From the NCBI GenBank assembly GCA_009780595.1, contig WQZT01000061.1, positions 1-8,585 on the forward strand: DNA of 8,585 nt. The letters run 5' to 3'. A program made the position numbers and the translations under genes. How positions within the stretch are numbered: the first letter of the stretch is position 1; each line of letters starts with the position of its first letter. This stretch comes from Treponema sp. (lineage in GTDB: Bacteria; Spirochaetota; Spirochaetia; Treponematales; Breznakiellaceae). Of this stretch, positions 6,248 through 8,585 are shown piece by piece. The notes under the pieces are model-generated. The model had not been told where the DNA came from, made no database searches, and saw nothing but the letters and a program-made list of their open reading frames with translations.

Positions 6248-6495
6248 CTTCCTTTTTCCTCTGAGAGTACGAAGGCAAGGATTTTTGCCAGCGCCTCCCA
6301 ACACCACGGCGGAACAAAATCCCCCGGCTTTACCCCCGCATCAAGCAGAGCCGCCAGCGTGGTGTCCTCCATTATTTCTATGCCCGCTTCCTTGGCGCAC
6401 GCGATAATCCGCTGGGCTTCATGCCCTCGGCCTTTTGCCAGAAGGCGGGGAACGCCTTCAGCGTTATTATACGCTATCGCGGAAGCTTTCTTCAC
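6244..6495 (-). CDS. Stand-alone FlhB C-terminal domain protein (FhlB/YlqH-like)
   Basis: The 83-residue protein is the cytoplasmic C-terminal domain of the flagellar export switch FlhB without its membrane part. It matches the family pattern from KKASAIAYNNAEGVPRLLAK (2-21) through GHEAQRIIACAKEAGIEI (24-41), EDTTLAALL, GDFVPPWCWEALAKILAFV. The NPTH autocleavage motif lies upstream of this region in full FlhB and is absent here, as expected for FhlB-type proteins such as Bacillus YlqH. In full-length FlhB this domain meets the hook-length ruler FliK and helps switch export specificity; what the free form does is not settled. The GTG start at 6495 lies 9 bases after the stop of the FliK-like gene, with no clear ribosome site, but a TATAAT sits immediately upstream. 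The stop overlaps the HD-GYP start as ATGA. Family membership is secure; a role in flagellar export is inference. Confidence 0.9.
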   Translation of the reverse strand: MKKASAIAYNNAEGVPRLLAKGRGHEAQRIIACAKEAGIEIMEDTTLAALLDAGVKPGDFVPPWCWEALAKILAFVLSEEKGR

Positions 6496-6503
6496 ACTAT
6501 AAA

Positions 6504-6531
6504 ATTATACCGTTTCGTCAATAGAAAGCAA
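6504..6531 (-). promoter_or_regulatory. Possible internal promoter before the FlhB-like gene
   Basis: On the minus strand a perfect TATAAT (6504-6509) follows TTGCTT (6526-6531) after 16 bases. The -35 matches only three of six consensus bases. A start about 7 bases downstream would fall almost on the GTG start codon at 6495, giving a leaderless message. It may be chance, because the TATAAT spans the stop codon of the upstream gene. Confidence 0.25.
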
Positions 6532-7629
6532 GCACTCGGAAGAGAGGTCTTTTACAAAAGAAAGCGGTTCATCCGCATTTCGCACGTGAATCTCCTCGAA
6601 CTCCAAAGGAGAAACTTCCCCCGCCAAAGCCGCCCCGCCCCTTAGAACCCCCTCGGCGTTCTTCGCCGCTGCATCCAACGCCTGCGGGGACAACGGTGGG
6701 CAAACTTGAATATCAGCCCGCAATTTTTCGTTGTTTTTCTTCAAAACACAGCGATAGTGCCTCTGCGGGGCGGTAATATCGGCAATCAAATGCCCGTTCC
6801 CGCCGGATAAAAAAGGCGCAGTTTTCAATATTCGCGCAACAATGTGCAATTCCGTACCTTGTACTGTTATCGTAAAAGGAAACACAGCCCAATGTTGCCC
6901 GTTTTTACCGGGAATCCGGTTTAAAAAATCCTCAACGCTGTCTTTTTCAGATTGTTCTTCAGCAAGAGCGGACAATTCCTCTGCCTCAGGAGCTTTTTCC
7001 CTGCCGTTGCGATTTTTCCCGCCGTTCTCTCCATTTCCGCCGCGTCCTTCGCCGCTCGCCGCGCCGTTCCCGCTCTCTCCGCCGCCCTGCCGCTCTTGTG
7101 CGTTTTCTTCGTTCTCCGTAACTGACGGCGCAAGCAAGCGGGCGTAGCGTTCCAGCGCCTCGCCGGATAGAGCAACGCCCTTGTCGAAAGCAGCGGCGGC
7201 GGCCATCGCCTGAGCTTCAATTTCGATGGTGGATGTTTCACCCGCCGTGTTTGCCGCCATCTGAGAAAGCGCCGCCGCACCCAGCGCATCTCTGCGAAGT
7301 GCGGCAAACAACGCCTTGCTGGGCGGCAAAGAGAAAAAACGGCTGAAAGCTATCAGTGCAATGGTAAGTGAATCTGCGGGAAGGTTAAGCGCGGCGGCAG
7401 TTTGGCGGAAAATTTCCCCGGCGGAAACGAAGTCCCGCGCCGGAGCGTGCCGCGCTACGGAAGATGGCGGCTCGGCACCCTGCGGTGCGGCACGCTCTGG
7501 TGCCGTACGCTCCGATGCGGCGGCGGTAGTCGCCGGAGTTGCAACCAGGACTGCGCCTTTCGCACCCTGCGCGTTATCAGGCAGAGCCGGCGCGCCAGCC
7601 TCCGCCGGAATTATCGCCCCAAGCCCCAC
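6505..7629 (-). CDS. FliK-like (hook-length control-like) protein
   Basis: The 374-residue protein has the architecture of a FliK-type protein. Residues 1-65 are Ala/Pro/Thr-rich and disordered. Residues 66-125 form a helical domain (SLTIALIAFSRFFSLPPSKA at 87-106). Residues 126-165 are Ala-rich and helical, 170-235 form a Gly/Asn/Glu-rich linker, and 240-335 is a beta-rich C-terminal region (HWAVFPFTITVQGTELHIVA, then LIADI, RCVLKKNNEKLRADIQV). The last region resembles the FliK C-terminal domain, and the gene lies directly before a FlhB C-terminal-domain gene, the known partner of FliK. In Bacillus a comparable ylqG-ylqH pair also lies downstream of trmD-rplS. The GTG at 7629 has AGGCGG about 7 bases upstream and follows the rplS stop by 21 bases; the frame closes at the rplS stop, so little choice of start exists. 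No secretion signal is visible. The FliK relationship is moderate, based on architecture and context. Confidence 0.65.
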   Translation of the reverse strand: MGLGAIIPAEAGAPALPDNAQGAKGAVLVATPATTAAASERTAPERAAPQGAEPPSSVARHAPARDFVSAGEIFRQTAAALNLPADSLTIALIAFSRFFSLPPSKALFAALRRDALGAAALSQMAANTAGETSTIEIEAQAMAAAAAFDKGVALSGEALERYARLLAPSVTENEENAQERQGGGESGNGAASGEGRGGNGENGGKNRNGREKAPEAEELSALAEEQSEKDSVEDFLNRIPGKNGQHWAVFPFTITVQGTELHIVARILKTAPFLSGGNGHLIADITAPQRHYRCVLKKNNEKLRADIQVCPPLSPQALDAAAKNAEGVLRGGAALAGEVSPLEFEEIHVRNADEPLSFVKDLSSECLLSIDETV

Positions 7630-7650
7630 ACTGATACCGCCTGTGCGAAA

Positions 7651-8133
7651 TTATTCGGCGGCGTTCCCGCTTTGCGGCGGCGTTGCAACCTGAGCGGCAG
7701 GAGCCGGGGCCGCAACTTGAGCCACAGCGGCAGTTTTAGCCTTACGCGAAACGATAAGCTCTTTGATTTTCGCCGCTTTGCCGATCTTGCCCCGAATATA
7801 GTACAGCTTCGCGCGGCGAACCTTTCCGGGACGGACAACTTCCACCTTCGTTACGCGGGGCGAATGAAGCGGAAACACCCGTTCAACTCCCACGCCGTAA
7901 GAATTCTTGCGGACAATAAACGTTTTGCCCACGCGCGAATTCTTCATAGCAATAACAAGCCCTTCGTAAATCTGAATCCGCACAGTTGTGCCTTCGATAA
8001 TCTGGAAATGCACCTTAACGGTATCACCCACCTTAAAACTATCCAGCTTTTCCTGCTCCTTCATTTGAGCCGCCTCGATAGCGTGTATCAGGTTTTCTTT
8101 CTTTTCTTTTTCTTCTTTCTTTTCGCTCATCAT
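7651..8133 (-). CDS. rplS: Ribosomal protein bL19 (L19)
   Basis: This is large-subunit ribosomal protein bL19, located at the 30S-50S interface. The core (about residues 12-130) is typical: [16 protein letters not shown] (33-48), [68 protein letters not shown]. At 160 residues it is longer than the usual 115 to 125. It carries a Lys/Glu-rich N-terminal extension (about 12 residues, encoded by a 32-base homopurine run) and an Ala/Pro-rich C-terminal tail (about 134-160). Two adjacent ATGs can serve as the start. The one at 8133 overlaps the trmD stop as ATGA, and the one at 8130 is better spaced from the GAGGGG just upstream. The order trmD-rplS is very widely conserved and the overlap implies coupled translation. 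Confidence 0.97.
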   Translation of the reverse strand: MMSEKKEEKEKKENLIHAIEAAQMKEQEKLDSFKVGDTVKVHFQIIEGTTVRIQIYEGLVIAMKNSRVGKTFIVRKNSYGVGVERVFPLHSPRVTKVEVVRPGKVRRAKLYYIRGKIGKAAKIKELIVSRKAKTAAVAQVAAPAPAAQVATPPQSGNAAE

Positions 8134-8585
8134 TCCCCCTCGTCCAGCCGCTCGTCCGCAGCGCGACGTTTTTGCTCTATAATTTTACGGGTCTCTTCGT
8201 TAAAAAGACCGTGCGCCTCGCCCTGCTGAATCAACTCAGGCCGCAGTTTCAGGGTTTTTTCTACCCTTTTTTCAAGACGCCAACGCCGTATATTTTCGTG
8301 GTGCCCCGAAAGCAGAACTTCAGGAACCCTCATAGTACCATACATTTCAGGGCGTGTATACTGGGGATACTCTAGCAACCCCCCGGAAAAACTTTCCTCA
8401 TCCAGCGAGGCCGGAGTAATCACCCGCTCAACCAGGCGATACGTTGCGTCAATCACAGTTAACGCCGCCACCTCGCCAGAAGAAAGCACATAATCACCCA
8501 CAGAAATCTCATCGTCAACGTACGTATCGATAACCCGCTGGTCAATCCCCTCGTAGCGCCCGCACACAAGCACAAGCTCTCGCTC
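8130..8585 (-). CDS. trmD: tRNA (guanine37-N1)-methyltransferase, C-terminal part (5' end outside window)
   Basis: The last 151 residues of TrmD are present; the full protein is about 250, so roughly the first 100 lie outside the window. TrmD uses S-adenosylmethionine to methylate G37 of tRNAs and so protects the reading frame. Visible motifs are [10 protein letters not shown] (6-15 of the fragment), the trefoil-knot segment [20 protein letters not shown] (28-47), R50 at the position of the known functional arginine, [12 protein letters not shown] (69-80) and [13 protein letters not shown] (91-103). Two deviations from the common consensus are visible: SSGE replaces SGGE in the knot, and ESF (64-66) stands where most TrmD proteins have DSF with the catalytic Asp. 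The stop overlaps the rplS start. The reading frame is open to the window edge with no frameshift. Confidence 0.96.
   Translation of the reverse strand, partial: ERELVLVCGRYEGIDQRVIDTYVDDEISVGDYVLSSGEVAALTVIDATYRLVERVITPASLDEESFSGGLLEYPQYTRPEMYGTMRVPEVLLSGHHENIRRWRLEKRVEKTLKLRPELIQQGEAHGLFNEETRKIIEQKRRAADERLDEGE

Noticed and set aside
7402..8229. Plus-strand open frame of 275 codons
   Set aside because: It runs across the FliK-like, rplS and trmD genes on the opposite strand. Its product is rich in Arg and ends in a poly-Phe run produced by the homopurine tract of rplS, so it is not a protein-like sequence.
1..8585. CRISPR arrays, tRNA or rRNA genes, insertion sequences, riboswitches
   Set aside because: Nothing was seen: no regularly spaced repeats, no cloverleaf-like segments in the few non-coding stretches, no transposase-like reading frame, and no c-di-GMP riboswitch-like leader despite the c-di-GMP genes.

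Overview
The window looks like the chromosome of a spirochaete, most likely a Treponema-type organism with intermediate GC content (roughly half GC by eye). The reasons are the order trmD, rplS, FliK-like, stand-alone FlhB C-terminal protein, HD-GYP, YraN, the style of the lineage-specific proteins between them, and a diguanylate cyclase and HD-GYP protein sitting among housekeeping genes. This assignment comes from remembered gene order and protein style, not from a search.

Layout. All genes but one are on the minus strand, so reading order runs from high to low coordinates. Region A (8585 down to 2688) is one densely packed transcription unit entering from outside the window: trmD (5' part missing), rplS, a FliK-like protein, a FlhB C-terminal-like protein, an HD-GYP protein, a YraN/UPF0102 protein, a 67-aa protein with a FlgM-like segment, a basic Gly/Arg-rich protein with a CxxC...HxxC zinc-binding motif, and a GAF-GGDEF diguanylate cyclase. 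Neighbours overlap by 4 to 26 bases or lie within 21 bases of each other, which points to co-transcription and translational coupling. Region B (about 1894 to 2651) is a single plus-strand gene of unknown function with its own promoter, convergent with the cyclase gene. Region C (1808 down to 1) is a second minus-strand unit driven by a near-consensus promoter: rny (RNase Y) followed by a YmdB-type phosphodiesterase that runs off the window.

How the parts relate. The first two genes of region A serve translation (tRNA m1G37 methylation and ribosomal protein bL19). The rest mixes candidate flagellar export and regulation parts (FliK-like, FlhB-C-like, perhaps FlgM-like) with an enzyme that should make cyclic di-GMP (GAF-GGDEF, with a complete GGEEF motif and I-site) and one that should degrade it (HD-GYP). 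Region C pairs the membrane endoribonuclease RNase Y with a cyclic-nucleotide phosphodiesterase, a pairing also seen in Bacillus and relatives.

No tRNA, rRNA, CRISPR array, insertion sequence or prophage was seen. No stretch longer than about 230 bases lacks a gene. The observations most worth a second look are the FliK-like/FlhB-C/c-di-GMP cluster, the FlgM-like small protein, a 20-bp tandem duplication at the start of the cyclase gene, an inverted repeat on the rny promoter, and a Glu at the expected catalytic Asp position of TrmD.
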